Assembly: GCA_022574595.1 (NCBI GenBank)
Contig: JACZRS010000005.1
Span: 124,001 to 188,000, forward strand
Source: Planctomycetota bacterium
Lineage (GTDB): Bacteria > Planctomycetota > Phycisphaerae > Phycisphaerales > SM1A02
DNA length: 64,000 nt
Direction of reading: 5' to 3'
Below, one piece after another: positions 35,616-44,750 of this stretch (positions within the stretch are counted from its first letter, which is position 1; every line of letters starts with the position of its first letter). The notes below the pieces were generated by a model. That model was not told the DNA's origin, made no database searches, and was given only the letters and a program-made list of their open reading frames with translations. Position numbers and translations under genes: made by a program.

Positions 35616-37526
35616 ATGCCCACACTTTGGTCCAAAACGCTGATACCAACGCTACGCCAGGATCCTGCGGATGCGGAGGTTCCATCGCATCGGTTGATGC
35701 TTCGAGCTGGTCTGATTCGCCAACTTGGTAGCGGTCTATACACATTCCTTCCTTTAGGTTGGCGTGCACTAAAAAAAGCTATCGAAATTGTCCGCGAGGA
35801 AATGAACGCAGCTGGTGCTAGTGAAGTTCTAATGCCTGCACTTGAACCTTTGGAGATGTTCAAGGACACCAAGCGCGACGTTGAATATGGCGACAACCTT
35901 TTTACTTTAACAGACCGGCATGGCCGAAAGGCAGCACTTGCGCCAACACATGAAGAAATCATCACCGAGCTTATGGCCGCTTATGTTGAAAGCTACCGCC
36001 AACTGCCGCTGAATCTGTATCAGATTCAGACCAAGTATCGTGATGAGTTTCGGCCACGCTTTGGGATTCTGCGTTCTCGTGAATTTATTATGAAGGATGC
36101 GTATTCATTTGACATTGATCTCAATGGGCTCGACTCAAGTTACCAGGCAATGTACGATGCATATTGCCGTATCTTTACTCGCTGCGGCTTAGAATACGAA
36201 ATAGTAGAAGCAGAGTCAGGCCCAATTGGTGGTTCCGCCAGCCATGAGTTTATGGTTCTTTGTAATACCGGCGAAGATATCATCCTCAAATCAGATAAAG
36301 GCACTTATTCTGCAAATGTAGAAAAATGCGGAATTGGCAAACGTGATCTTGCTCAAGACTTTTCCGGAGAACCGACAGGCGATCTCAGAATTGTATCAAC
36401 TCCCGATTGCACGACGATTACGGATCTGTGCAAACAGTGGCAGAAATTTGGCGGCGGCAAGTTAAAGCCACAGAACGTGCTTAAGACTCTCGTTTATCGC
36501 TTCGAAGGAGAATTGACAGCTGAGGAGCAGAAGGAAGTCGAGGAGTTGGCAACGCTCGGGTACACTGATGGTGGATTCTACTTCTATTGGATAGTTGTCG
36601 TCCGAGGTGATCACGAAGTAAACGAGGGAGCGGTGAAGACCGAGGTTGAGCAAGTCCACAGGCGCGAGATGAAATTCACGCCAAAGAGCGCGCCTGGGCT
36701 TCACCTCATGGAAGAATGCAAGGCGAAGGAAGCTGGATTCGAAGTAGGATTCGTGGGACCACACGCGTATCTCTCATTGCCAGCCGATTCCAAGGCGCGT
36801 ACCCGGATTCTTGTTGATCACGAGGCGGCCCAGCCAGGATTCTGGGTTGCAGGGGCCAACAAGCCTGATCAGCATGTGATGCACTTCAACTGGATACGCG
36901 AGTGCGAGCGGAGGTGGCTCAGCGATCATGTAACTGATGACCACATAACCTATGTCGCAGACATCCGCAATGCAGCCGATGGTGATCCCTCCCCCACCGG
37001 TGACGGCGGCATACTTCACGAATACAAAGCTATTGAGGTCGGTCACGTATTCAAACTAGGCAGCAAATACTCCGATGCAATGGGTTTTAGCGTACTTGAT
37101 GAAGATCAAAACAGCCAGTCCGTCATCATGGGGTGTTACGGAATCGGCGTAGGAAGAATCATTGCAGCCGCAATCGAAACCAGTCACGATGACAACGGCA
37201 TAATTTGGCCGGCAGCAATTGCCCCCTATCAAGTACATATTGTCCCCATAAAATACCAAGGTGAAGTTCGCGATACCGCCCTATCAATTGCCAAGCAACT
37301 CGAAGATGCAGGGATGGATGTACTTATAGATGATCGCGATGAGAGGCCGGGTGTAAAATTCAACGATGCAGATCTAATAGGCTTCCCAATAAGATTAACC
37401 ATCGGCGACAAAGCTCTAGCAGAAAACAGCGTCGAATTTAAGCGCAGAGTTGATGATAAATCTAAAGCTGAGTTAGTTAAGCTCGATCAAGTTGTCGAGC
37501 GCTGCAAAGAAGTGCTCGCTAAATAA
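35616..37526 (+). CDS. proS: Prolyl-tRNA synthetase, bacterial type
   Basis: Class II synthetase that charges tRNA-Pro. Motif 1 lies in LMLRAGLIRQLGSGLYTFLP, motif 2 in YRDEFRPRFGILRSREFIMKD (shown here as RFGILRSREFIMKDAYSF), motif 3 in GCYGIGVGRIIAAAIE. Between motifs 2 and 3 is the insertion editing domain that removes alanine (about residues 220-410). The C-terminal anticodon-binding domain starts at APYQVHIVPIKY. Length is 636 residues, longer than the usual 570, mostly in the insertion domain. Confidence 0.95.
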   Translation: MPTLWSKTLIPTLRQDPADAEVPSHRLMLRAGLIRQLGSGLYTFLPLGWRALKKAIEIVREEMNAAGASEVLMPALEPLEMFKDTKRDVEYGDNLFTLTDRHGRKAALAPTHEEIITELMAAYVESYRQLPLNLYQIQTKYRDEFRPRFGILRSREFIMKDAYSFDIDLNGLDSSYQAMYDAYCRIFTRCGLEYEIVEAESGPIGGSASHEFMVLCNTGEDIILKSDKGTYSANVEKCGIGKRDLAQDFSGEPTGDLRIVSTPDCTTITDLCKQWQKFGGGKLKPQNVLKTLVYRFEGELTAEEQKEVEELATLGYTDGGFYFYWIVVVRGDHEVNEGAVKTEVEQVHRREMKFTPKSAPGLHLMEECKAKEAGFEVGFVGPHAYLSLPADSKARTRILVDHEAAQPGFWVAGANKPDQHVMHFNWIRECERRWLSDHVTDDHITYVADIRNAADGDPSPTGDGGILHEYKAIEVGHVFKLGSKYSDAMGFSVLDEDQNSQSVIMGCYGIGVGRIIAAAIETSHDDNGIIWPAAIAPYQVHIVPIKYQGEVRDTALSIAKQLEDAGMDVLIDDRDERPGVKFNDADLIGFPIRLTIGDKALAENSVEFKRRVDDKSKAELVKLDQVVERCKEVLAK

Positions 37527-37529
37527 TTG

Positions 37530-37637
37530 GGTGCCACGCACAGTGAGTGAGCCGGAAGGCGAACGAGTCGTGCGTGCGAACTTACGATTAACTTTCAATC
37601 GCACTGACGACTCGAAGACTCGTTGTCAGTGGCAACC
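37530..37637. repeat. MITE-like palindromic element filling the proS-lysC spacer
   Basis: The spacer begins with GGTGCCAC (37530-37537) and ends with the matching inverted GTGGCAACC (37629-37637). Inside are two hairpins: CACGCAC/GTGCGTG (37535-37541 with 37570-37576) and a 10 bp stem at 37602-37611 with 37622-37631. It fills the space between the two stop codons exactly. Either a mobile repeat or an unusually complex bidirectional terminator. Confidence 0.6.
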
Positions 37638-38915
37638 TTACAGCGGTTTACGCACTTTATTAATCGTCTTTGACGAATCGGATGATTGATCGCGTTGATC
37701 TAAACCGAAGGCATCATGTACTACCTGCAGCGCCAGATCGCCATGCTCTTTGGGAACGATGCAGGAAATCTTGATCTCTGAGGTTGTAATGTTATTGATG
37801 TGTATGCCGGCTTTTCCAAGCGCGCTAAACATTTCCGCAGCAACGCCGGTGTGTGTGCGCATACCAAGACCAACCGCTGAGACTTTGGCCAAACCTACCT
37901 CGATGGCTAATTCACCTGACCCGATTTCCTCAAGAGCTTTTTGCACTGATGGCTTTACTTCTGCAAGGTCTTGATGTTCAACAGTGAACGAAATCGTAGC
38001 AGTATCACCAATTTCAGTTTGCATAATGTCATCAATCAATACGCCTGCATCGGAGAGATGGCCGAAGATCAGCGCTTGTATGCCGGGCTTATTTGGTATA
38101 CCGCGTAGACTTAGTCGCCCAAGGTCAGGCGTAAGCGCACAGCCAACGACTTTAATATCTTCCATCGCTGGAGTCTCCTTAGTGATGATAGTTCCTTCAT
38201 CAGGCTTAGAGCTGGATCTGACATGAATTGGTACATCATATTTCTGGCCGAACACTACGGCGCGGCTATTCATCACGCTGGCTCCCAGTGAGGCCAATTC
38301 TAACATTTCATCGTAACTTATCTGATCTAACTTGCGGGCGTTTCTAACTCGTCTAGGATCAGCGGTATATACACCATCCACATCGGTATAAATTTCGCAG
38401 CCCCCACTGCCAGATTTAACCCCAAGCGCAGCCGCAATAGCTACCGCAGTTGTATCAGATCCACCCCGACCTAGCGTGGTAATCTGATCCTGTTCTGATA
38501 CACCCTGAAATCCCGCAACAACAACAATCCGTCCACTATCTAACTCATTTTTAAGCCGATCAGTATCAATAGAACGAATCCTGGCTTTAGTATGCACTTG
38601 ATCGGTGACGAGGCCTATTTGCCTTCCCGTCATACTTACTGCGTCAACACCTAACGCATCTAAAGCCATGCTCATTAGTGCGATACTTACCTGCTCACCG
38701 GTCGCAAGCAGCATGTCCATTTCGCGCTTAGAAGGCTTACCTGTTATTTGTGTTGCTAAATTCGCTAATCTATCGGTGGTATCCCCCATGGCTGAAACCA
38801 CAACGACAACTTGATGGCCTTCCTGAAAGGTTTTAACTGCACGTTGGGCGCAGCGCTCAATGCACTTGGCATCAGCGAGCGAGGATCCGCCGAATTTCTG
38901 AACGATAATTGACAT
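37638..38915 (-). CDS. lysC: Aspartate kinase
   Basis: First enzyme of the aspartate pathway to lysine, threonine and methionine. The start is at MSIIVQKFGGSSLAD (ATG 38915); KFGGSSL binds the substrate. Other motifs are VVVVSAMGDTTDRL, GRGGSDTTAVAIAAALG and CEIYTDVDGVYTADPR. Two ACT domains at the C-terminus (LSLRGIPNKPGIQAL and VSAVGLGMRTHTGVAAEMF) bind feedback inhibitor. Length is 425 residues, a monofunctional enzyme. It is convergent with proS across the palindromic spacer. Confidence 0.95.
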   Translation of the reverse strand: MSIIVQKFGGSSLADAKCIERCAQRAVKTFQEGHQVVVVVSAMGDTTDRLANLATQITGKPSKREMDMLLATGEQVSIALMSMALDALGVDAVSMTGRQIGLVTDQVHTKARIRSIDTDRLKNELDSGRIVVVAGFQGVSEQDQITTLGRGGSDTTAVAIAAALGVKSGSGGCEIYTDVDGVYTADPRRVRNARKLDQISYDEMLELASLGASVMNSRAVVFGQKYDVPIHVRSSSKPDEGTIITKETPAMEDIKVVGCALTPDLGRLSLRGIPNKPGIQALIFGHLSDAGVLIDDIMQTEIGDTATISFTVEHQDLAEVKPSVQKALEEIGSGELAIEVGLAKVSAVGLGMRTHTGVAAEMFSALGKAGIHINNITTSEIKISCIVPKEHGDLALQVVHDAFGLDQRDQSSDSSKTINKVRKPL

Positions 38916-38944
38916 GCTTGATTTATTGTAGGGCAATAAAGAAA

Positions 38945-39991
38945 TTAACGAGCAATTTGCCCTGCGACTAGTGGCTTTTGCTTGGTCTTTGGTTCATCTG
39001 GATAAAGGTCCGCAACATACTTGCTGTACCCATTAAAGATCGGTGTGGCAAACCACTCGCCTTGTCGATCGACCCAATATGAACGGGACTGACTCCAACG
39101 CGGGTGAGGAATATTGGGATTGACATTGGAAAGAAAGCCGTATTCAGGTGGATTAAGTTTGGCCCAGAAAGTTTCAGGCTGCTCTTTTAACAGTTGGATT
39201 TTCACAATCGATTTTGGACTCTTATATCCATATTTCCAAGGCACGATTATCCGAACGGGTGCGCCATGTTGTTTTAGTAGTGGTTCGCCATAAGCACCCG
39301 TAACCACCATCGCCAGATCATTCATCGCCTCATCGATTCGCATTGCTTCGCTATACGGCCAGGGATTGTCTGGCCGACTGCGCATCCCGGGCATTTGCTC
39401 GGGTAAGTTAGCAGTAACAAAGCGTACAAACTTAGCATTGCTATTGGGCTCAACCTGCTCTAACAATTTGCGTAAAGGAAAACCACTCCAGGGAATGTTC
39501 ATGGCCCAACGCTCAACACAGCGAAAATGATATAAACGCTCTTCGTGTTCAAACTTAAATATCGCATCCAGATCAAGCGTTGTGGGCTTGTTACATTCAC
39601 CAGTAATTTGGATAGACCATGGATCTACAACAAAATCCTTAGTGCGCGGCCAAACATTACCACCCTTACCATATAGAAATTCGTAATAGTTATTGTGCGA
39701 TGCAGCTATCATTCGCGGTGTAATTGTTTGGTCAATATCATCGGGTAATGAGAACGATTCAGAACGCTTTGTTGGGAATACATCCGGGCGCTCAAATGGC
39801 GGAATTAACTTGTCTTGATTCTCATCGGTCTTAAACGTAGATGATCGCTCCTGCTGCGCGCATGCCCCAGGCCCAGCGATCATGCCGATAGCGGCTGCTG
39901 CGCTTGCAACAAATGTTCGCCTACTAACAAATGCTTCATAGGATGTAGCTTGGCGAATAGGGATATCACTAGGAAGATAATCGTGGCGCAT
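38945..39991 (-). CDS. msrP: Protein-methionine-sulfoxide reductase catalytic subunit
   Basis: Periplasmic molybdopterin enzyme (MsrP/YedY). A Tat signal (VSRRTFVASAAAAIGM) opens it after a DYLPSDIP N-terminus. The cysteine that binds molybdenum lies in YHFRCVERWAMNIPWSGFPL. GAPVRIIVPWKYGYKSPKSI and WSQSRSYW are also characteristic. Length is 348 residues. No msrQ haem partner is next to it. It repairs oxidised methionines in envelope proteins. It is 29 bases upstream of lysC. Confidence 0.92.
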   Translation of the reverse strand: MRHDYLPSDIPIRQATSYEAFVSRRTFVASAAAAIGMIAGPGACAQQERSSTFKTDENQDKLIPPFERPDVFPTKRSESFSLPDDIDQTITPRMIAASHNNYYEFLYGKGGNVWPRTKDFVVDPWSIQITGECNKPTTLDLDAIFKFEHEERLYHFRCVERWAMNIPWSGFPLRKLLEQVEPNSNAKFVRFVTANLPEQMPGMRSRPDNPWPYSEAMRIDEAMNDLAMVVTGAYGEPLLKQHGAPVRIIVPWKYGYKSPKSIVKIQLLKEQPETFWAKLNPPEYGFLSNVNPNIPHPRWSQSRSYWVDRQGEWFATPIFNGYSKYVADLYPDEPKTKQKPLVAGQIAR

Positions 39992-40061
39992 GAATGGTCC
40001 TTCAATTGTGAAATCTTGGCGTTCTTAACCAATCGTAGGTTTGATTTATGATCCAGAACAG

Positions 40062-41624
40062 CTAGCGAGACGAATCGGGCGGGCTGAATGTGATTTTGGC
40101 ATCTAGCCTAACCCGGTCAGGTGCGGGTCGTTGCATTTGCCACTGCAATTTCTCTACGCCTTGGCCAAAGTCTGATATTAAGAGAAAAGCGTTTCGCAGA
40201 GCTTCGACATCTTCTGGCTCTGCAAGTACATCAGCTCGATTTCCCCATGAGCGAGTAAGCGATGCCAGACGAGGGCCATTTGCAAAGCCGCAGCTTTCCC
40301 AAACTCCAACGTCAGGATCTTCAACTGGCTCATTTGTAAGTGCTGCGGTTATCTCCTCAAGATGCTGGTAATCGGTTGCGACTACGCTCCATGCACCGAG
40401 CGGGCCTTCTACAACCGACCAATTCAAAGTTAGCTGCTCAAGGCCGGGTATATCACCAAACAACCATTTAGCTGCTGAGCCGAATTTTATTTGTCGAGGC
40501 TGGCCTGGTATAAAGGTTGAAGGGTCAGGGACTAGAACGCTCACTTGACCTTCACCTAACTCGTTTACCGATTTAGCCAAGCCGATCAGTTGCTGATCGA
40601 GATGTTCCCAAGCAAGCTTAGCGTCTTTAACCTCACGAATGCGCGCCGCTATTGGCAACATCAGATCAAACGCAGGTTTTTGCATTAGACCATCAAGCTC
40701 AGCAATAGTTGTAATTTGTCGAGATCCAAGATTCTGCCTCATTGCAGGCGTATACGCAGCTGGACCAAGCACTACTTGCAAGAATGCATCAAATTGGCCG
40801 GTAGCAGTATCCGTCGGTTCAATAATCGCTAGTGCGGTCTCATCGCGAAAATTATGAATAGGCGAAAGATCCCAATTGAGCTTGGTTGGGGCGCGCGTAA
40901 ATGGCGCATTGTCAAACTTCGCAGCATAGCGCAGATTCATATGCGGACTATCCAACCTGGCAACGGCTACCGACCACCCCCCCATGGGCTGATCGTGTCG
41001 CATATAAAGCCCAATTTCCCCACCACCTAATTGGCGCGCTTCTTCAAAAGCGGGTTGGTTGGCAAGGCTATCAATTGGCGGCGAGGATAAATTCGGTACC
41101 ATTTCATCAAATAGGCCTGGCTGAGGTGTTGGGCCAATGAGCAGCATTCTTCCGCTATGCGCTAATAGCAGTTCAAATTCGGGCAGCTGCATGATCGCCA
41201 ATCTATGTCTTGGCGCAAGTACACGCGGCTGCAACTTTGCCAGCAATAGCTTGGTTTGCTCAGGATCAACCTCAGTAAGAACAGCCCATTGCGTAGCTTG
41301 GCCCTTTCCACGGACTACCAGGGTGAGAGATTTCCCGAGAAATGCGTCAAATAGTTCTGCTGCATCAAGTTGTACATCATCAGCAATATTGTCCCAAGCC
41401 CTCGGTATCTGCCCCTTTGATAGGAAGTTTGATGCCCACTGAGCAAATGGTCTATCGGATATTTCAGCGCGAAGGCTGGCTGCATCATGAACGTGCAAAT
41501 ATAGTCGAACGCTAGGCGGTGTAATTAAAGCTGCTTGAAATGGATCGTGGCGATCAACAGTATTAACTGGATCAGATCCAATCTGCGAGACGACCAGAAC
41601 AAACACACCTGCCAATGAGATCAT
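40062..41624 (-). CDS. Exported protein of unknown function, sigma-factor operon
   Basis: The start is placed at the ATG 41624 (MISLAGVFVLVVSQIGSDP), which opens a signal peptide and lies just after the stop of the upstream gene; a longer frame overlaps that gene. The mature part of about 500 residues is a mixed alpha/beta protein with PSVRLYLHVHDAASLR, SLTLVVRGKGQATQWAVLTE and IGLYMRHDQPMGGWSV. No enzyme motif is visible. It is the third gene after an ECF sigma factor and a small membrane protein, so it may be part of their signalling output or input. No family recognised with confidence. Confidence 0.55.
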   Translation of the reverse strand: MISLAGVFVLVVSQIGSDPVNTVDRHDPFQAALITPPSVRLYLHVHDAASLRAEISDRPFAQWASNFLSKGQIPRAWDNIADDVQLDAAELFDAFLGKSLTLVVRGKGQATQWAVLTEVDPEQTKLLLAKLQPRVLAPRHRLAIMQLPEFELLLAHSGRMLLIGPTPQPGLFDEMVPNLSSPPIDSLANQPAFEEARQLGGGEIGLYMRHDQPMGGWSVAVARLDSPHMNLRYAAKFDNAPFTRAPTKLNWDLSPIHNFRDETALAIIEPTDTATGQFDAFLQVVLGPAAYTPAMRQNLGSRQITTIAELDGLMQKPAFDLMLPIAARIREVKDAKLAWEHLDQQLIGLAKSVNELGEGQVSVLVPDPSTFIPGQPRQIKFGSAAKWLFGDIPGLEQLTLNWSVVEGPLGAWSVVATDYQHLEEITAALTNEPVEDPDVGVWESCGFANGPRLASLTRSWGNRADVLAEPEDVEALRNAFLLISDFGQGVEKLQWQMQRPAPDRVRLDAKITFSPPDSSR

Positions 41625-41631
41625 CACTTGG

Positions 41632-42063
41632 TTACGCCCAACCAAACTGTTGTTGTGGTAGACAACCAACCTGTACGGGAACTGGCTGATCATCAATCGG
41701 CACCGACTTTGGTAAATCCATAACTGGCGCAACATCAAACCGAGGTGATAGATTCTTTATTGTTTGAATCGCCCGATCAATCGTTGCTCCGTGATATGTT
41801 AAGTCATGGTTAATAGCGCTTGGTATTGTTGGTCCAACTGGAAGGCGCGCGCCTGGGCTTTGTGATTGCAATTTGCTGCCAACAATGATCGCTGCAAGAA
41901 CCAGTGTTAAGAATGCAGTACGACTGGTCCATTTCCGAATGCGTCTAGTGCGAGCAGATGTAGGGGTGATGGGTTTATACCCAAGGCGCTTCATAATTGA
42001 TGATGTCAGATCCGGACCTGCGCCTTGGCCATGTGTTGTTGGCTTTGGAGTACTCAAGCCCAC
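41632..42063 (-). CDS. Small membrane protein, putative anti-sigma factor
   Basis: A 143-residue protein with a Pro/Thr-rich N-terminus, a single membrane segment at about residues 49-64 (FLTLVLAAIIVGSKL) and an outer part of about 80 residues containing RAIQTIKNLSPRF. It overlaps the ECF sigma gene by 10 bases on the same strand, and is followed by an exported protein. Gene order and topology suggest an anti-sigma or sensor role; no zinc motif is visible. Confidence 0.5.
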   Translation of the reverse strand: MGLSTPKPTTHGQGAGPDLTSSIMKRLGYKPITPTSARTRRIRKWTSRTAFLTLVLAAIIVGSKLQSQSPGARLPVGPTIPSAINHDLTYHGATIDRAIQTIKNLSPRFDVAPVMDLPKSVPIDDQPVPVQVGCLPQQQFGWA

Positions 42064-42638
42064 ACCTCCTGCACGCGTTCATTCATCTGGCTATCAGTTT
42101 CGATATATTGTCTCATTCGTTTACGCGCTCTGTGCAGATGACTTTTAACCGTACCCAGTGGCATATCAAGATGCTGCGAAATATCAGCTATGGGCCAATT
42201 CAATTGATGGAACATCATTACGATTTCGCGCTGCAAAGGACCAAGCGTGTCAAGCGCACTTTCGATAATCCCATGAGCGTTGCCCATTGACTCTTCTCTT
42301 GCTACTTCACTGTGTGGATCAGCTGATTTGTTTTGATGAAGCTCCAATACTTCCGAATCGAAGTTGGGGCATAGCTTCTGCACCGAGTTCATATATAAAC
42401 GCTTAGCAATCGTGAACAGCCACGTGCTAAAGCGAAAGCGAGTATCAAAACGATTCAAATTGGCCAGCACTCTAACGAACGCCTCCTGAACAATATCCTC
42501 AGCTATTTCGGGCCGACCACACATGCGCAGAATGAAAGCGTATAACCCCTGTTGATGGGCTCTGATGAGAGCTTCCATTGCTGTGGCATCGCCCGCTTTT
42601 GCTCTGCGGACTAACTCGTGTTCATCCACCTTGTTCAT
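42054..42638 (-). CDS. ECF-type RNA polymerase sigma factor
   Basis: Complete ECF sigma of 194 residues. Region 2 includes LVRRAKAGDATAMEALIRAHQ, EIAEDIVQEAFVRVLANLNRFD and RFRFSTWLFTIAKRLYMN. Region 4 includes LGPLQREIVMMFHQLN and the HTH DISQHLDMPLGTVKSHLHRARKR (shown as GTVKSHLHRARKR). The start is set at MNKVDEHEL (ATG 42638); an ATG 21 bases upstream is possible. It heads a three-gene unit with a small membrane protein and an exported protein and probably activates its own operon. Confidence 0.9.
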   Translation of the reverse strand: MNKVDEHELVRRAKAGDATAMEALIRAHQQGLYAFILRMCGRPEIAEDIVQEAFVRVLANLNRFDTRFRFSTWLFTIAKRLYMNSVQKLCPNFDSEVLELHQNKSADPHSEVAREESMGNAHGIIESALDTLGPLQREIVMMFHQLNWPIADISQHLDMPLGTVKSHLHRARKRMRQYIETDSQMNERVQEVWA

Positions 42639-42940
42639 CACGATGCAACTATTGTACATACCGCTGGCGAGATTGGGGGTTGCTAATCGGTATAAATGTG
42701 CAAGAACTTATTTGCTGTCAGCGCTCCTAGTGGCCTCCAGGTTGTATTTCTAAAAAATAAGCCTCCCCAGCTTAGCCTAGGGCGGCATAAATCGTAAGCA
42801 ATTTCCCATCGGCTTAGGAGGTGGCATTCTTGGCCATGACCCCTTCAAGCCATTCATCCTCCTGCCCTGAACACCCGGATATCCCGGAAACTCTTGAGAT
42901 CGCATCGGCGGATCATACCGATGTGATATCTCCAAGCGCT
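42639..42940. other. 302-base spacer upstream of the sigma factor gene
   Basis: Holds the promoter region of the ECF sigma gene and the 3' end of the B12-binding-like gene. On the plus strand a strong AGGAGGTGG at 42816-42824 precedes a TTG/ATG frame (42830 or 42836 to 43123) that runs antisense into the B12-binding-like gene. Whether this is translated is unclear. Confidence 0.35.
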
Positions 42941-43642
42941 TTACGCAGCCTTCACTCTGCGGTTCCTTCCGACTGTTCGCTGTTCAGCCGGTGCGCGCCT
43001 TTGTGTATCGGATGCAAGCTTGCCAACAAGCTCGGCTGGATCCTTGGCCCAAAGATCCGCTCCGATTTCCTCTGCCAATCCTTCCGCACGATTAAATATA
43101 CCGCCGCCAACAACAATCTGTAGATGCGGACATGCCCCAACACTGCGAATCTGATCGATGAGTTGGCGAATGTTTGGCGCATCATCCGGACCTGATGCGA
43201 ACATCAAAAGCACATCCGGATTGCGTTCGCCAGTCTCTGCCAGGATTTCGTCTTTGGCAATTCCGCCGCCGCCAAAGTACATCTCGTACCCATCTGCTTC
43301 CAGCAAATCTGAAACTAATTGGCCGGCCAATTCATCCGCTTCACTTGCGCCTGAGAACATCAAAACTTTGCGCCCACGAGACGGCTGCAGCGAGTATTTA
43401 ACTTGTGTTTGATCACAAAGACTTCGCAGCAATCTAATGCCGTAATGATGCGCTAAAGTTGAAAGTTGATCAGCGCGAAATAGTGAGTTAATCATCTCAA
43501 GCACAGGCCAATAGATCTCATGCGAAATTTGCTCCGGTGCGATTTCTTCATTGAGCAGCTCTTGGGTTATCCGTCGAGCGTTGAGCCTATCGCCTGTGAT
43601 TAACGTATGAAAAAGATGTTCAACAACAAGTTCCTGGTCCAC
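42941..43642 (-). CDS. Cobalamin-binding-like domain protein lacking the His ligand
   Basis: A helical cap (about residues 1-90, EHLFHTLITGDRLNARRITQELL and HYGIRLLRSLCDQ) is followed by a Rossmann-like B12-binding domain (KVLMFSGASEADELAGQLVSDLLEADGY, split here; DVLLMFASGPDDAPNIRQL; IVVGGGIFNRAEGLAEEIGAD). The usual base-off motif DxHxxG is replaced by SEADELAG, so there is no histidine to bind cobalt. The layout is like CarH/MerR C-terminal halves or corrinoid proteins without the DNA-binding part. It might bind B12 differently or act as a redox or light sensor remnant. It stands alone. Confidence 0.7.
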   Translation of the reverse strand: MDQELVVEHLFHTLITGDRLNARRITQELLNEEIAPEQISHEIYWPVLEMINSLFRADQLSTLAHHYGIRLLRSLCDQTQVKYSLQPSRGRKVLMFSGASEADELAGQLVSDLLEADGYEMYFGGGGIAKDEILAETGERNPDVLLMFASGPDDAPNIRQLIDQIRSVGACPHLQIVVGGGIFNRAEGLAEEIGADLWAKDPAELVGKLASDTQRRAPAEQRTVGRNRRVKAA

Positions 43643-43917
43643 GTGACTATCTCCATATATACAAACCTGGCTCTATGACAAATCCACGCCAACGATCCAC
43701 TCGCTGCGCCATAGCCACACCGACTGCGCGTAGCGGTTAGCCCTTGACCTGGTACATCGAGTTTGCAATACGTTTGGCTCAACTAAATATTGGGACTACA
43801 AATCCAATCTGAAATCGCACCTACAGACCAGTAGAGCAGTTAATTATGTGACCTTGCCACAGGCCGATAAGTCCAAATGGACCACGTGAGCAGAAAACGC
43901 CGGGCTATTTTCGCTAT

Positions 43918-44697
43918 CTATTGCTTGACGAATCCAAGCGAACCGGTGCATACACCGAAGGTCATTGCCTGCTGTTTGATTTCCGTAAAACCTGCATCGG
44001 TCATCATAACTGAGAGTTGATTTCGATCCGCAAACGTTGCAACTGATTTGGGTAAGTATCGATATGCGCCACTGCGATCACCCGATAGCAACGTGGCAGT
44101 AAACGGCATGATGTGATTGCAATACAGCGTGTTAAGAAATCGCAGAACTGGATTGCTCGGCTGACTAAATTCAAGAATGATTAAGCGCCCAGCTGGCCTA
44201 AGCACACGCCTAAATTCCGCTAAGGCTTTTAGCGGATCGGTAACGTTACGAATGCCAAATGCGATTGATACAATATCAAACTTCGCATCTTCAAATGGTA
44301 AATCCATAGCATCTCCTTGAACATACGAAGGTATCACCGAACGCCGTTTGGATTTGTTAGCTTTGTGCTTTGCGATCTCTAGCATTTTGGCAGTAAAGTC
44401 CAAGCCGACTACTGAGTTAGCTCCGGCAGCCGCAAACGCTTCGGTCAAATCACCTGTTCCGCAGGCAACATCTAAAACATCGTCCGTGGCCTTAACCAGA
44501 CTCAGCAACACGGCTTTTCTTCTCCAAGCCTGATCGCGCCAAAGCGAGTGAACACGATTGTTAAAATCGTATCGATGAGCGATGGCTGTGAACATTTGTT
44601 CAACGCGAACAGCCTTGTCAGCCGCCTCGTGGGGGTTGTTCTTGAGGTCATTTGCAGACCAAACATTTTTGGAAGAAGATGTCTTAGGTTGTGTCAT
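43918..44697 (-). CDS. menG: Demethylmenaquinone/ubiquinone methyltransferase
   Basis: UbiE/MenG family methyltransferase that makes the last methylation of the respiratory quinone ring. Visible are VEQMFTAIAHRYDFNNRVHSL, the SAM motif VLDVACGTGDLTEAFAAAG, the UbiE signature IAFGIRNVTDPLKALAEF, and GRLIILEFSQPSNP. Length is 259 residues. It is divergent from the M48 protease gene across about 50 bases. Menaquinone is the likelier product in planctomycetes; ubiE would be the equivalent name. Confidence 0.92.
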   Translation of the reverse strand: MTQPKTSSSKNVWSANDLKNNPHEAADKAVRVEQMFTAIAHRYDFNNRVHSLWRDQAWRRKAVLLSLVKATDDVLDVACGTGDLTEAFAAAGANSVVGLDFTAKMLEIAKHKANKSKRRSVIPSYVQGDAMDLPFEDAKFDIVSIAFGIRNVTDPLKALAEFRRVLRPAGRLIILEFSQPSNPVLRFLNTLYCNHIMPFTATLLSGDRSGAYRYLPKSVATFADRNQLSVMMTDAGFTEIKQQAMTFGVCTGSLGFVKQ

Positions 44698-44750
44698 AGA
44701 ATATGGATTAAATGATAACGACTTAGTAAGATAATTTGATGGAGCTTTTC

